From Lentzea alba (lineage in GTDB: Bacteria; Actinomycetota; Actinomycetes; Mycobacteriales; Pseudonocardiaceae), in the NCBI RefSeq assembly GCF_011067745.1, contig NZ_JAAMPJ010000001.1:1288829-1352828 (forward strand): 64,000 nucleotides of DNA. Reading direction: 5' to 3'. Each line of letters begins with the position of its first letter. Position 1 is the first letter of the stretch. The notes under the pieces were generated by a model. It did no database searches. It had not been told where the DNA came from and saw only the letters and a program-made list of their open reading frames with translations. Shown one piece after another: positions 45,883 to 54,811 of this stretch. Made by a program: the position numbers and the translations under genes.

Positions 45883-47384
45883 CAGTCGTACACCCCTTCC
45901 AGAAACCACCTCTGGTCCCTGCGGATCAGCAGGAACGCCTGGTCGTTCGTCTGCACCTGGATGCGCGCGGCCCGGTGCGGATCCGGCGCCCACCACCGCT
46001 CGTCGACCGGCCACGGTCCGGCCCACGCGCTGATCTCCTGCGTTCTCCCTTTGACGGTCAGCTTTTTCGGCTGCGCGGTGAGTTCGAGCCGGCCGGTGAC
46101 GCCGACTTCGTCGCCGTCCGCGTCCTTGAGGACGACGGGGTCGTCGGCGAGCGTCGCGGGCGCCCTCGGCAGCCGGCCGGGCCACGGGTGGTCCGGGTTC
46201 GTCGACGGCACCCGTTCGTCGCCCCACGGCACGAGCCTGACCTGCTCCTTCGGTCCTCTGCCGCCGTCGAGCACCGGGGTGAGCACGCCGTCGGGGCCGA
46301 GCAGACCCTGGACGTGCAACAGGGCCCGCACCGCACGTTCGTCGTCGTGGCCCCACAACCCGAGCTGCAGCGCGGTGCCGTTGACGACCTCGACAGGTTC
46401 GAGGGTGAGCGTCCTGATGCCGGACGTGAGCCGCTCGCGGGTGAGCCAGCCGTCGAGCTGCCAGCGCACGCGGTCCGCGATTCCCCGTGGTGTCAACGGT
46501 TCCGCGGCCCGCCACACCCGGTGCAGCTCCTCGTCGTTCTCGGTGCGGGCGTGGATGCCGAGGCGCGTGCACGCGAGACTTCTGCTCGCGAGGTTCTCGT
46601 GCAGCCGTTCCGAGAGGATCTTCGCGGCGAACGCGGCCGAGTCGATGCGGTCGACCGGTTCGTCGAAGGTCTCCGCGACGGCGAGCTCGGGTGCGGGTCT
46701 GCGTTTGTCGAGCGGACGTTCGGGCAGGCCGCGCGCCAGCCGGTGCTGCCGGGTGGCCGGACCGCCGAACCTCGACGCGACAGCGTTCTCCGGCACCTCC
46801 GCGAACGCGCCGAGCGTCTTCAAACCCAGTCTGCGCAACAGGTCGACCAGTTCGGGAGAGTCGAGTTCGTGCACGCCCAACGGTCCGAGGAACTCCGCGG
46901 TCCGGCCCGGCGGCACGATCACGTTGCGGTGCGCGGCTTTCGTGGCCGCGAACAAGCTGTCGGCCACACCGACCTGAGCCTCGACATTTGTGTGCACCGC
47001 GATGTGGTCCACGATGCGTTCGGCTGCCTGCTCGGCGGACTTGAAGTACCCGACCGGTCCCCGTGCCGGCACCGCGACCAGCCCTGGCTGCACGACCTCG
47101 ATGCCGGGCGCGATCTCCTCGACGGCCGCCGCGACCGGCTCGAAGAACCGGGCGTCGCGCTGCGGGTCGTGCTCGAAGGTGATCAGCTCGGGGCACATCG
47201 ACTCGGCCATGCGCTTGCGCATCGCCCGGCGAATCCCCTCGGCGCGCGCCACGGCCGAGGTGGACACGATCTCGTTGCCGTCGACGACCGCCACCGGCAC
47301 GTGCTGACCGGTACCGGTGGCGGTGCAGGCGGCGACGACCGGCCAGTCCGGGCACCAGACCGCGAGGAGACGGGTGTCCTTCAC
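45882..47384 (-). CDS. imuB: ImuB, catalytically inactive Y-family polymerase-like protein
   Basis: This 500-residue protein has the Y-family fold but lacks the polymerase acidic motifs; its first motif reads LLAVWCPDWPVVAA. ImuB acts as an adaptor connecting DnaE2 and ImuA' to the beta clamp. A clamp-binding motif QLGLWG is visible near residue 349. The C-terminal region has the ImuB-specific WAGPWPVDERWW and FLLIRRDQRWFLEGVYD. The GTG start overlaps the imuA' stop (GTGA). Length and gene order are typical of the cassette. Confidence 0.93.
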   Translation of the reverse strand: MKDTRLLAVWCPDWPVVAACTATGTGQHVPVAVVDGNEIVSTSAVARAEGIRRAMRKRMAESMCPELITFEHDPQRDARFFEPVAAAVEEIAPGIEVVQPGLVAVPARGPVGYFKSAEQAAERIVDHIAVHTNVEAQVGVADSLFAATKAAHRNVIVPPGRTAEFLGPLGVHELDSPELVDLLRRLGLKTLGAFAEVPENAVASRFGGPATRQHRLARGLPERPLDKRRPAPELAVAETFDEPVDRIDSAAFAAKILSERLHENLASRSLACTRLGIHARTENDEELHRVWRAAEPLTPRGIADRVRWQLDGWLTRERLTSGIRTLTLEPVEVVNGTALQLGLWGHDDERAVRALLHVQGLLGPDGVLTPVLDGGRGPKEQVRLVPWGDERVPSTNPDHPWPGRLPRAPATLADDPVVLKDADGDEVGVTGRLELTAQPKKLTVKGRTQEISAWAGPWPVDERWWAPDPHRAARIQVQTNDQAFLLIRRDQRWFLEGVYD

Positions 47385-48124
47385 GCAGGACGACCTCGGG
47401 TTGTAGCCCGCTTGGCGGCCAGCTCGTCGACCCGGTCCGGACCGGCATCAGCCGGCTCGTCGGACCCGGCAGGTTCACCGGCCACCAGCGGGAGCTCGAT
47501 TTCCTCTTCCCCGAACGTCAGCAGCACGTGCCGCGGCTTACCTGCCGAACCGCGGCCACCACTGCGCACGCTGATCTCCTGACGCCGCAACGTTTCCGCG
47601 CCGTCGTCGAGCGGGTTCCAGCGCACCGACTCCGCGGTCAGCTCCACATCGGCCGAGGGCCAGGAGCCGCACGCGATGAGCACCGCACGGCGTTGACGCG
47701 CGCGGGCCGTCAGCCGGCGCGCGAGTGAGGGAGGTAGTGGGCAGGCGACGGCCACCAGGTCCAGGCCGTCCAGCAGGGCCGCGATCACCGGTCCCGGATC
47801 GGAGCCGGGGCGTGGGACGAGTGCCAGCCGCTGCACCGAGACCCCGAGCTCGGCCGCGGCCAGCACGCCCACCTGCGGCAGACCGACCACGGCGGCCCAG
47901 CAGCCGTCCGCGGTCGCGCCCGCGAGCAGAGCGAGCAGCAACGATGTCGATCCGCCCACCGACACCGTGCTGCCTCGCCGCAAGCCGCCCCACGGCAGCA
48001 GGCCCGCCAGTTCCCCGCGAACTGGCAACACCCGCCCCGTGGTGTGGTCGGTGGTGGTGCTGGTCAGCTCGCTGGCCGGGTTCACCCCGAGCGCGGCCAA
48101 CGACGCCGTTGCCGACCTGGACAC
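47381..48124 (-). CDS. imuA': ImuA' mutasome protein
   Basis: This 247-residue protein matches the actinobacterial ImuA' type: a RecA-like start (LLPWGGLRRGSTVSVGGSTS near residue 41, in the place of a Walker A motif), QVGVLAAAELGVSVQRLALV and RRAVLIACGSWP. ImuA' interacts with ImuB in translesion synthesis. GTG 48124 is chosen for the ribosome site GGGAGGTGGGTGG directly before it. A perfect LexA box lies 75 bases upstream. It is the first gene of imuA'-imuB-(24-codon ORF)-dnaE2. Confidence 0.88.
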   Translation of the reverse strand: MSRSATASLAALGVNPASELTSTTTDHTTGRVLPVRGELAGLLPWGGLRRGSTVSVGGSTSLLLALLAGATADGCWAAVVGLPQVGVLAAAELGVSVQRLALVPRPGSDPGPVIAALLDGLDLVAVACPLPPSLARRLTARARQRRAVLIACGSWPSADVELTAESVRWNPLDDGAETLRRQEISVRSGGRGSAGKPRHVLLTFGEEEIELPLVAGEPAGSDEPADAGPDRVDELAAKRATTRGRPA

Positions 48125-48198
48125 TCCACCCACCTCCCGTCTCGGACCGTGCGCACCCCTGTGCACGGCCGCCGCGGGAAGTTCGGCGACTTGCTTAT

Positions 48199-48214
48199 TC
48201 GAACTCTTGTTCGA
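48199..48214. promoter_or_regulatory. LexA/SOS box of the mutasome operon
   Basis: TCGAAC-TCTT-GTTCGA matches the actinobacterial LexA consensus TCGAACNNNNGTTCGA with no mismatch. It lies 75 bases upstream of imuA', so the cassette should be induced by DNA damage. Confidence 0.95.
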
Positions 48215-48348
48215 ACGAACGGGATGATCGTAGCGCGCGAGCGCACCCCTGTGTCAATGCCAGAGCGTCACCCTTTTGGTGGACAAGCCCACGCAGGTCC
48301 GGGAGGTCCTCTACGGTGCCTTCAGCACCACTGGGGAACTGGGGAAAC

Positions 48349-49020
48349 ATGAACCAACCACCACCGCACGGCTGGTACCAGCAGCCGCCGCCTCCACCCG
48401 GATGGCCGCAGCCGCCGAAGAAGAACAGGGCACCGCTCGTCGTCGGGATCATCGCGGGCGTGCTGGTGCTCGGCGCCGCGGCGACGTTCGGGTTCCTGTA
48501 CCTCGGCGCGAACGCCGACGGCGGCAGCCCCAAACGCGGCGGCACGATGCCCGGCGTCTGCGCGGACGTCCCTGAAGCGGCGCTGGCCAAGGCGCGCACC
48601 ACGAACGGCAATCCCGCGATGTCACGGGTGCGCAAGCTCGCCGATCACACGCAGACGTCCTGCGCGTGGGACCAGACCAAGGGCGAGGACGGGTCCGGGC
48701 TGCGCAACACCGACGCCTACGTCGTCGTGGGCGACGCGGCCGCCGAGTACGAGCGGCGCGTGTCGCAGTCGAAGCAGAACAACCAGGGCACGATCAGCAA
48801 CCGGCCGCTGGAGGGACTCGGCGACGAGGCCACGGCGGTGCTGGTGGACGGCAAGTCGGCGTTCCTGCAGATCGACGTCATCGTGCGCAAGGGCGACACC
48901 GTGGTCGAGGTAGAGCACACCGGCTGGGACGCCGGCTTGTTCGGCAACAAGCGCCCGGACATCACGGAGTTCGAAGCCGCAGCCCGAGGCGTAGCCGAAG
49001 CCCTGCTGGCCCAAAGTTGA
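48349..49020 (+). CDS. Membrane-anchored DUF3558-like protein with Pro-rich N-terminus
   Basis: This 223-residue protein begins with a Pro-rich cytoplasmic tail (NQPPPHGWYQQPPPPPGWPQ) and a transmembrane helix (about 30-52). The extracytoplasmic domain has GVCADVPEAAL, TSCAWDQTKGEDG and VVEVEHTGW, resembling DUF3558/sensor-type domains with two cysteines. The Pro-rich tail is typical of actinobacterial membrane proteins next to kinases or secretion factors. Its role is unknown. The LexA box of the divergent mutasome operon is 135 bases upstream, so SOS control of this gene is possible but not shown. Confidence 0.78.
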   Translation: MNQPPPHGWYQQPPPPPGWPQPPKKNRAPLVVGIIAGVLVLGAAATFGFLYLGANADGGSPKRGGTMPGVCADVPEAALAKARTTNGNPAMSRVRKLADHTQTSCAWDQTKGEDGSGLRNTDAYVVVGDAAAEYERRVSQSKQNNQGTISNRPLEGLGDEATAVLVDGKSAFLQIDVIVRKGDTVVEVEHTGWDAGLFGNKRPDITEFEAAARGVAEALLAQS

Positions 49021-49068
49021 TGAGGGGAGCTTTCATAAACCTGAGGTTTATGAAAGCTCCCCTCATCA
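49018..49068. terminator. Perfect 24-bp inverted repeat between convergent genes
   Basis: The arms 49018-49041 and 49045-49068 pair over 24 bases with the 3-base centre TGA. The left arm starts TGATGAGGGGAGC, so it includes the membrane-protein stop codon. It lies between convergent genes and probably ends both transcripts, although no T-tract follows. Confidence 0.8.
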
Positions 49069-49071
49069 ACG

Positions 49072-50643
49072 TCAGTGGGCGAAGTGGCGGGTGCCGGTCA
49101 GGTAGAGGGTGATGCCGTGCTCCTCGGCCTTGGCGATGACCTCGGGGTCGCGGACAGAGCCACCGGGCTGGACGACGGCGCGCACGCCGGCCTCCAGCAG
49201 CACCTCGAGGCCGTCCGGGAACGGGAAGAACGCGTCCGACGCGGCGACCGCGCCCTTGGCTCGCTCACCCGCGCGCTTCACCGCGAGGTGCGACGAGTCG
49301 ACCCGGTTGACCTGGCCCATGCCGACGCCGACGGTGGCGCCGTTGTCCGCCAGCAGGATCGCGTTCGACTTCACCGCGCGGATGGCGCGCCACGCGAACT
49401 CCAGGTCCGCCAGCGTCTTCTCGTCGGCGGGCTTGCCACACGCCAGGGTCCAGTTCTTCGGCGAGTCACCGGAGGCGTCGATGGCGTCGCGCTGCTGCAG
49501 CAGCAGGCCACCGGACACCGGACGCATCTCGGCGCCGGCCCGAGCGGGCGGCTCGGCCACGAGGATGCGCACGTTCTTCTTGCGCTGCAACACCTCCACC
49601 GCACCGTCCGCGTAGGACGGAGCGATGACGACCTCGGTGAAGATCTCCGAGACGAACTCGGCCATCTCGACGGTGACCTCGCGGTTCGCCGCGATGATGC
49701 CGCCGAACGCGCTGACCGGGTCGCACTCGTGCGCCTTGCGGTGCGCGTCCGCGATGCTCAGCTCGGACACCGCGATGCCGCACGGGTTCGCGTGCTTGAT
49801 GATCGCGACGCACGGCAGCTCGTGGTCCCACGCGGCACGCCAGGCGGCGTCGCCGTCGAGGTAGTTGTTGTACGACATCTCCTTGCCGTGCAACTGCTTC
49901 GCCGACGCCAGGCCGACGCGGCCGTCGCCCTGCGTGTAGATCGCGGCGTTCTGGTGCGGGTTCTCGCCGTAGCGCAGCACGTTCGACCGGTTCCAGGTCG
50001 CGCCGACCCAGCCGGGGAAACCGGAGCCCTCGTCGTCCGGCGCCAGCACGTTGCCCATCCACGACGCCACGGCGACGTCGTAGGAAGCGGTGTGCCGGAA
50101 CGCGTCCGCGGCCAGGTGCTGCCGGTCGGCCAGGGTGAAGCCGCCCTCGCGGACGTTCTCCAGCACCCACTCGTACCGCGCCGGGTCGACGACGACCGCG
50201 ACGTTCGCGTGGTTCTTCGCCGACGCGCGCACCATCGCGGGGCCGCCGATGTCGATCTGCTCGACGCACTCGTCGGCGTCCGCACCGGACGCGACGGTCT
50301 GCGTGAACGGGTACAGGTTCACGACCAGCAGGTCGAACGGCGCGATGTCCATCTCGCGCAGCTGCTGGACGTGCGATTCCTTGCGCAGGTCGGCCAGCAG
50401 CCCGGCGTGCACGCGCGGGTGCAGCGTCTTCACGCGGCCGTCGAGGCACTCGGGGAACCCGGTCACCTGCTCGACCGGCGTCACCGGGACGCCCGCGTCG
50501 GCGAGGACCTTCGCGGTGCCGCCGGTGGACACGATCTCGACTCCGGCCGCGTGCAGGCCGGTGGCCAGTTCCAGCAGGCCGGCCTTGTCGGAGACCCCGA
50601 TCAGGGCCCGGCGGACCGGTCGCCTCTCGGCAGGAGTGCTCAC
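49072..50643 (-). CDS. purH: Bifunctional AICAR transformylase / IMP cyclohydrolase
   Basis: This 523-residue enzyme carries out the last two steps of IMP synthesis. The N-terminal cyclohydrolase part has [34 protein letters not shown] and [19 protein letters not shown]. The transformylase part has the catalytic [12 protein letters not shown] and [14 protein letters not shown] ending ([14 protein letters not shown]). GTG 50643 overlaps the purN stop (GTGA). The order purN-purH and neighbours match mycobacteria. Confidence 0.97.
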   Translation of the reverse strand: MSTPAERRPVRRALIGVSDKAGLLELATGLHAAGVEIVSTGGTAKVLADAGVPVTPVEQVTGFPECLDGRVKTLHPRVHAGLLADLRKESHVQQLREMDIAPFDLLVVNLYPFTQTVASGADADECVEQIDIGGPAMVRASAKNHANVAVVVDPARYEWVLENVREGGFTLADRQHLAADAFRHTASYDVAVASWMGNVLAPDDEGSGFPGWVGATWNRSNVLRYGENPHQNAAIYTQGDGRVGLASAKQLHGKEMSYNNYLDGDAAWRAAWDHELPCVAIIKHANPCGIAVSELSIADAHRKAHECDPVSAFGGIIAANREVTVEMAEFVSEIFTEVVIAPSYADGAVEVLQRKKNVRILVAEPPARAGAEMRPVSGGLLLQQRDAIDASGDSPKNWTLACGKPADEKTLADLEFAWRAIRAVKSNAILLADNGATVGVGMGQVNRVDSSHLAVKRAGERAKGAVAASDAFFPFPDGLEVLLEAGVRAVVQPGGSVRDPEVIAKAEEHGITLYLTGTRHFAH

Positions 50644-51257
50644 GGAATGCTCACCTTTCGTCCGTTCACGGTGCAGCCCTCGCGGGCCAGCCTGCCGACC
50701 GTCTCGACGAGCAGTCGGCGTTCGACGACCTTGATGCGTTCGTGCAGGGTCTCTTCGGTGTCGCCGGGTTCGACGACCACGGCCTCCTGCGCGAGGATCG
50801 GCCCGGTGTCGACGCCCGCGTCGACCAGGTGCACCGTCGATCCGGTGACGTGCACGCCGTAGTCCAGCGCGTCGCGGACGCCGTGGGCGCCGGGGAACGC
50901 GGGCAGCAGCGCGGGGTGGGTGTTGATCATCCGGCCGCCGAAGCGGGCGAGGAACCGCTCGCCGATGATCTTCATGAAGCCGGCGGACACCACGAGGTCG
51001 GGCTCGAAGGACGCCACCGCCTCGGTCAGCGCGAGGTCCCACGCGGCTCGGTCGGCGTGGTCGCGCAGCTTCACGACGAAGTGCGGCACCCCGGCGCGTT
51101 CGGCGCGTTTGAGGCCCTCGATGTTCTCGCGGTCGGCGCCGACCGCGACCACCTCTACGGGCAAGTCGGCGTCCAGCAACGCCTGCATGAGGGTTCCGGA
51201 ACCGGAGACGAGTACGACGACGCGCGCCGGTGCGGGAAGCCGAAGTTCGGTGCTCAG
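50640..51257 (-). CDS. purN: GAR transformylase, apparently initiated at CTG
   Basis: This enzyme formylates glycinamide ribonucleotide with 10-formyl-THF. The core has [17 protein letters not shown] with the catalytic His/Asn and [15 protein letters not shown] with Asp. The essential first strand [17 protein letters not shown] lies upstream of the only ATG (51188), so the gene must begin further upstream. An in-frame TAG sits two codons before CTG 51257. The only plausible start is that CTG, with AGGAG spaced six bases before it. The resulting 205-residue protein ([15 protein letters not shown]...) has normal length. Confidence 0.9.
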   Translation of the reverse strand: MSTELRLPAPARVVVLVSGSGTLMQALLDADLPVEVVAVGADRENIEGLKRAERAGVPHFVVKLRDHADRAAWDLALTEAVASFEPDLVVSAGFMKIIGERFLARFGGRMINTHPALLPAFPGAHGVRDALDYGVHVTGSTVHLVDAGVDTGPILAQEAVVVEPGDTEETLHERIKVVERRLLVETVGRLAREGCTVNGRKVSIP

Positions 51258-51309
51258 CGTCTACTCCTGGGCGTGGCGTGTTGTAGCAGCTCAGGGGCAG
51301 TTTAGGCCG

Positions 51310-52866
51310 TCACCGTTCTGGCTTGCCCTCCAGGTCCTCCTCGGGCTCCATGCCGAGCATCTCGTCGAACTCCGCGTCGAGGTCTTCCTCGTCGTCGAGG
51401 GCCTCTTCTTCGGCGCCCTCGTCGACGGGTTCGTCCTCTTCGTCTTCGTCCACAACGTCTTCTTCGACGTCGTCCACGTCGGGGTCTTCTTCTTCGTAGT
51501 CCTCGTCGTACTCGTCTTCGTCGTAGTAGTCGTCGTCCTCGAGGTCTTCCTCGACCTCGAACTCGTCGGAGTCCACGACCTCGAGCTGCTCGAACTGTTC
51601 GGTGAGCTCGTCGTCCTCGAACACGACGTCCGGGTCGGCGGCTTCCTCGTCGTAGTCCGGCTCGACGAACTCGGTCTCCGCGACCGCGACGGCCTTCGTG
51701 CGGGACCCGGCGAGCCAGGCGACCAGCGCGCCCGGCACCAGCACCCACACCGCCACCATCAGCGCGAGCAGGCCCGCCGGCACCGTCACCGGGTCGAACG
51801 CGCCGGACGCCAGCCGGCCACCCGCCGTCGCGGCGAGCACCAGGCTGCCCACGGCCGCCGTGATCGCGGCGACCAGCACCGCGCGGATCCGCGAAGACGG
51901 CCGGTCGGACACCTTGCGGCAGGTCCAGCCGACGAACACGCCGATCAGCGCCGCGCCCACCAGCACGACCGGGCTCCACACGAACGAGTTCTCCGGCATC
52001 GCCGCCAGCAACGGCACCGGGGGCACCACACCGCCGACGAACCGCATCGGCGAGACCTCGACCCCGCCCAGCGAGAACCCGGCGCCGACGACGTACGAGA
52101 AACCGGCGATGATCGCGTTCGGCAGATAACCGAGGCACAGCAGGAACACGCCCAGGCCCACACCGACCGACGGCCCCGCCTCCGCGAAGAGTTCGCTGGT
52201 CCTCGGCCACGAGGCCGCGAGGCCGGCCGCCACCGCCAGCGCACCCGCGCTGACCAGCGCGAACAATGCCATGAACCCGGCCCGCAGGCCGTGCAGCGCC
52301 ACCGGGTCGAGCTTGTCGAACACCATCTCGACCAGACCGCAGCGCCGGGCGACGCCGATGGTGGCTGCCAGAGCGGACACGGCGGCACAGCCGAAGAACG
52401 CGACCGCCGGGGTAGCGCGCACGACACCGTCGCCCATCACCAACGCGATCGCGCCACCCACGACGGCGTGCGCTCCGGCGATGCTCAGCACGACGCCGCG
52501 CGCCTGGAGTGGTTCGTAAAGACCGAGCCGGTCGGCGGTGCCCGCGGCGGTGCGCCCGACGAGCAACATCAGCAACGCGGTGGGCAGCAGCGGCAACACC
52601 CCGAGCTGTCCCGCGTCGAAGCGCAGCGGCACGTGGTGCGCGGCCAGCCACGCGGGCGCGGCGGCGCTGAGCACCCCGGACGTGGAGAAGTCGGCGTACG
52701 TGGCCGTCGCGGAGACCAGTGCGAGCACCGCGGCCACCGCCGCGTACCCGACCACCACCGACCCGGCCGCCGCGGCGACGAGCACGCGCATGCGTTCGGA
52801 CCGCGAGAACTCCGGCGGACGCACGGTGGTGACCTCGCGGGTCACATCGCGTTGCAGCACGGGCAC
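51310..52866 (-). CDS. perM: DUF6350/PerM-like membrane protein with acidic tail
   Basis: This 518-residue protein has about ten transmembrane segments in residues 30-385 (for example LVAAAAGSVVVGYAAVAAVL). It ends in a highly acidic cytoplasmic tail of about 125 residues, mostly Glu/Asp with Tyr repeats (EDDDYYDEDEYDEDYEEE). It corresponds to the DUF6350 family, including the mycobacterial cell-division factor PerM (Rv0955), in the same place before purN. The acidic tail is a conspicuous lineage feature. Function by homology: support of cell division. Confidence 0.85.
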   Translation of the reverse strand: MPVLQRDVTREVTTVRPPEFSRSERMRVLVAAAAGSVVVGYAAVAAVLALVSATATYADFSTSGVLSAAAPAWLAAHHVPLRFDAGQLGVLPLLPTALLMLLVGRTAAGTADRLGLYEPLQARGVVLSIAGAHAVVGGAIALVMGDGVVRATPAVAFFGCAAVSALAATIGVARRCGLVEMVFDKLDPVALHGLRAGFMALFALVSAGALAVAAGLAASWPRTSELFAEAGPSVGVGLGVFLLCLGYLPNAIIAGFSYVVGAGFSLGGVEVSPMRFVGGVVPPVPLLAAMPENSFVWSPVVLVGAALIGVFVGWTCRKVSDRPSSRIRAVLVAAITAAVGSLVLAATAGGRLASGAFDPVTVPAGLLALMVAVWVLVPGALVAWLAGSRTKAVAVAETEFVEPDYDEEAADPDVVFEDDELTEQFEQLEVVDSDEFEVEEDLEDDDYYDEDEYDEDYEEEDPDVDDVEEDVVDEDEEDEPVDEGAEEEALDDEEDLDAEFDEMLGMEPEEDLEGKPER

Positions 52867-52922
52867 TTCTCCACTGTGTCAGGCCGGCTGAGCCGTTCGA
52901 GTGAGGCACGCCGCACACGAGA

Positions 52923-52975
52923 AGGGCGTCCGCAAGTACTACCAACGGCGAGTTGGCGGTACTTGCAGACGCCCT
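52923..52975. terminator. Long hairpin downstream of the DUF5336 gene
   Basis: AGGGCGTCCGCAAGTAC (52923-52939) pairs with GTACTTGCAGACGCCCT (52959-52975) with one mismatch, and an inner CCAAC/GTTGG extends the stem. It lies between two same-strand genes and probably ends the DUF5336 transcript before perM. Confidence 0.75.
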
Positions 52976-52984
52976 GACTACGAC

Positions 52985-53728
52985 TTACTGCTGCGGTCCG
53001 CCGAAACCACCGGGCGGCGTGCCCGGCGCGCCGAACTGACCCGGCTGCGGCATGAAGCTGGTCTGCTGCGGCGGCTGACCCGGCTGCGCGGGCTGCTGCG
53101 GCTGCTGACCGAACTGCTGCTGGCCGAACGACGGCTGCTGCTGCGCCTGCTGCTGGGGTGCCTGCTGCGGGGGCGACTGCTGCGGGAACGCGCCGGACTG
53201 CGGGTGCTGCCCCTGCTGCGGGAACGCACCGGACTGCGGGTTCCAGCCACCGGGCTGCCCTTGACCTGGATGTCCCGCGTACGGGTTCGCCGGCTTCGGC
53301 TCGAACTTCACGATGCCCTCGGCGAGCAGGAACGCGAGCACGATCGCCGCGGTCTCCAGCAGCGCGACGATGAGCAGGACGATGTCGAGCCCCTGCACCG
53401 CCGGCGACTTGATGATGACCTGCAGCTGCAGCAGCGTCTGCACGGCCGCCAGGATCGCGGCGACCGGCACGAAGCCCCTCGGGATGCTCGGCAGCACCGA
53501 AAGCCCCGCGAGCGCGCCCGCGGCGAGCAGGTACGTGACGTTGCCGCTGCTGACGTCGTCCGCGAACGCGATGAGGTACGCGATGAGCCCGAGACCTGCC
53601 GCGACCAGCGGAAGGATCAGGCCGAGGTTGATGTTGTTGGCGCCGGGGGCGCCAGGGGCCTGATGAGGTGCCTGGTGCTGTGCCGGACCCGGCGGCTGCT
53701 GTTGGGGTGCGCCGTAAGGCACGGACAT
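52985..53728 (-). CDS. DUF5336 membrane protein
   Basis: This 247-residue protein has a short Pro/Gln-rich N-terminus, four transmembrane helices (about 33-145) and a long disordered Gln/Pro/Gly-rich C-terminal tail with repeats such as NPQSGAFPQQGQHPQSGAFP. It matches DUF5336, including the mycobacterial Rv0954 that sits at the same position between sucD and perM. The role is unknown but is likely in the cell envelope. The tail may interact with other proteins. A hairpin terminator follows. Confidence 0.85.
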   Translation of the reverse strand: MSVPYGAPQQQPPGPAQHQAPHQAPGAPGANNINLGLILPLVAAGLGLIAYLIAFADDVSSGNVTYLLAAGALAGLSVLPSIPRGFVPVAAILAAVQTLLQLQVIIKSPAVQGLDIVLLIVALLETAAIVLAFLLAEGIVKFEPKPANPYAGHPGQGQPGGWNPQSGAFPQQGQHPQSGAFPQQSPPQQAPQQQAQQQPSFGQQQFGQQPQQPAQPGQPPQQTSFMPQPGQFGAPGTPPGGFGGPQQ

Positions 53729-53859
53729 GTCAGGTCTCCTCCAACCGAGTGATGCTTCAAAAAGCTACTTGACGCACTTGCTCAGACGATGACCGGATCA
53801 TGCCGGTTCCGCCACACGAGCGAGTAGCCGGACTCCGAAACTACTCCGATGCCGGAACG

Positions 53860-53908
53860 CACGCGGGGACCTTTCGTACTCTCAGACAGTACGAAAGGTC
53901 CCCGCGTG
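53860..53908. terminator. Perfect 21-bp hairpin downstream of sucD
   Basis: The arms 53860-53880 (CACGCGGGGACCTTTCGTACT, in shortened form CACGCGGGGACC...) and 53888-53908 pair perfectly around CTCAGAC. It lies directly after the sucD stop and probably terminates the sucCD transcript. Confidence 0.85.
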
Positions 53909-53918
53909 CCGTTCAAGC

Positions 53919-54806
53919 TCAGAGAGCCTGCATGATCTCGCGCATCAGAGCGGCCGTCTCGGACGGCGTCTTGCCGACCTTGACGCCGGCGGCCTCGAGG
54001 GCCTCCTTCTTCGCTGCCGCGGTACCCGCCGAGCCCGAGACGATGGCGCCGGCGTGGCCCATGGTCTTGCCCTCGGGGGCGGTGAAGCCCGCGACGTAGC
54101 CGACAACCGGCTTGGTCACGTTCTCCTTGATGTACGCGGCCGCGCGCTCCTCGGCGTCGCCGCCGATCTCACCGATCATCACGATCGCGACGGTCTCCTC
54201 GTCGGCCTCGAAGGCCTCCAGGGCGTCGATGTGCGTGGTGCCGATGATCGGGTCGCCACCGATGCCGATCGCGGTGGAGAAACCGAAGTCCCGCAGCTCG
54301 TGCATCATCTGGTAGGTCAGCGTGCCGGACTTCGACACCAGACCGATCTTGCCGCTGCCCGCGATGTTCGCGGGGATGATGCCGGCGTTCGACTTGCCGG
54401 GGCTGATGATGCCGGGGCAGTTCGGGCCGATGATGCGGGTCTTGTTGCCGGTCGCGACGGCGTGCGCCCAGAAGTAGGCGGTGTCGTGCACCGGGATGCC
54501 CTCGGTGATGACCACGGCCAGCTCGATCTCGGCGTCGATCGCCTCGACGACCGCGGCCTTGGAGAAGGCCGGGGGCACGAAGATCACGGTCACGTTCGCG
54601 CCGGTGGCCTCCATGGCCTCCTTGACGGTGCCGAAGACCGGGAGCACGGTGCCGTCGAAGTCGACCTTCTCGCCCGCCTTGCGCGGGTTCACGCCACCGA
54701 CGATGTTCGTGCCGGACGCGAGCATGCGCTTGGTGTGCTTGGTGCCCTCGGCACCGGTCATGCCCTGGACGATGACCTTGCTGTTCTCGTTGAGGAAGAT
54801 AGCCAT
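53919..54806 (-). CDS. sucD: Succinyl-CoA ligase alpha subunit
   Basis: This 295-residue subunit binds CoA and carries the phosphorylated His of succinyl-CoA synthetase. Motifs include [19 protein letters not shown] near residue 11, [19 protein letters not shown] and [21 protein letters not shown], where GHAG holds the active His. It completes the enzyme with SucC, which makes ATP or GTP from succinyl-CoA. The gene starts five bases after sucC on the same strand. A strong terminator follows. Confidence 0.98.
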   Translation of the reverse strand: MAIFLNENSKVIVQGMTGAEGTKHTKRMLASGTNIVGGVNPRKAGEKVDFDGTVLPVFGTVKEAMEATGANVTVIFVPPAFSKAAVVEAIDAEIELAVVITEGIPVHDTAYFWAHAVATGNKTRIIGPNCPGIISPGKSNAGIIPANIAGSGKIGLVSKSGTLTYQMMHELRDFGFSTAIGIGGDPIIGTTHIDALEAFEADEETVAIVMIGEIGGDAEERAAAYIKENVTKPVVGYVAGFTAPEGKTMGHAGAIVSGSAGTAAAKKEALEAAGVKVGKTPSETAALMREIMQAL

Positions 54807-54811
54807 CTGAC

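Noticed and set aside
53020..53260. Repeat array resembling CRISPR in the Gln/Pro-rich region
   Set aside because: The repeats are in-frame codon repeats for the disordered tail of the DUF5336 protein.
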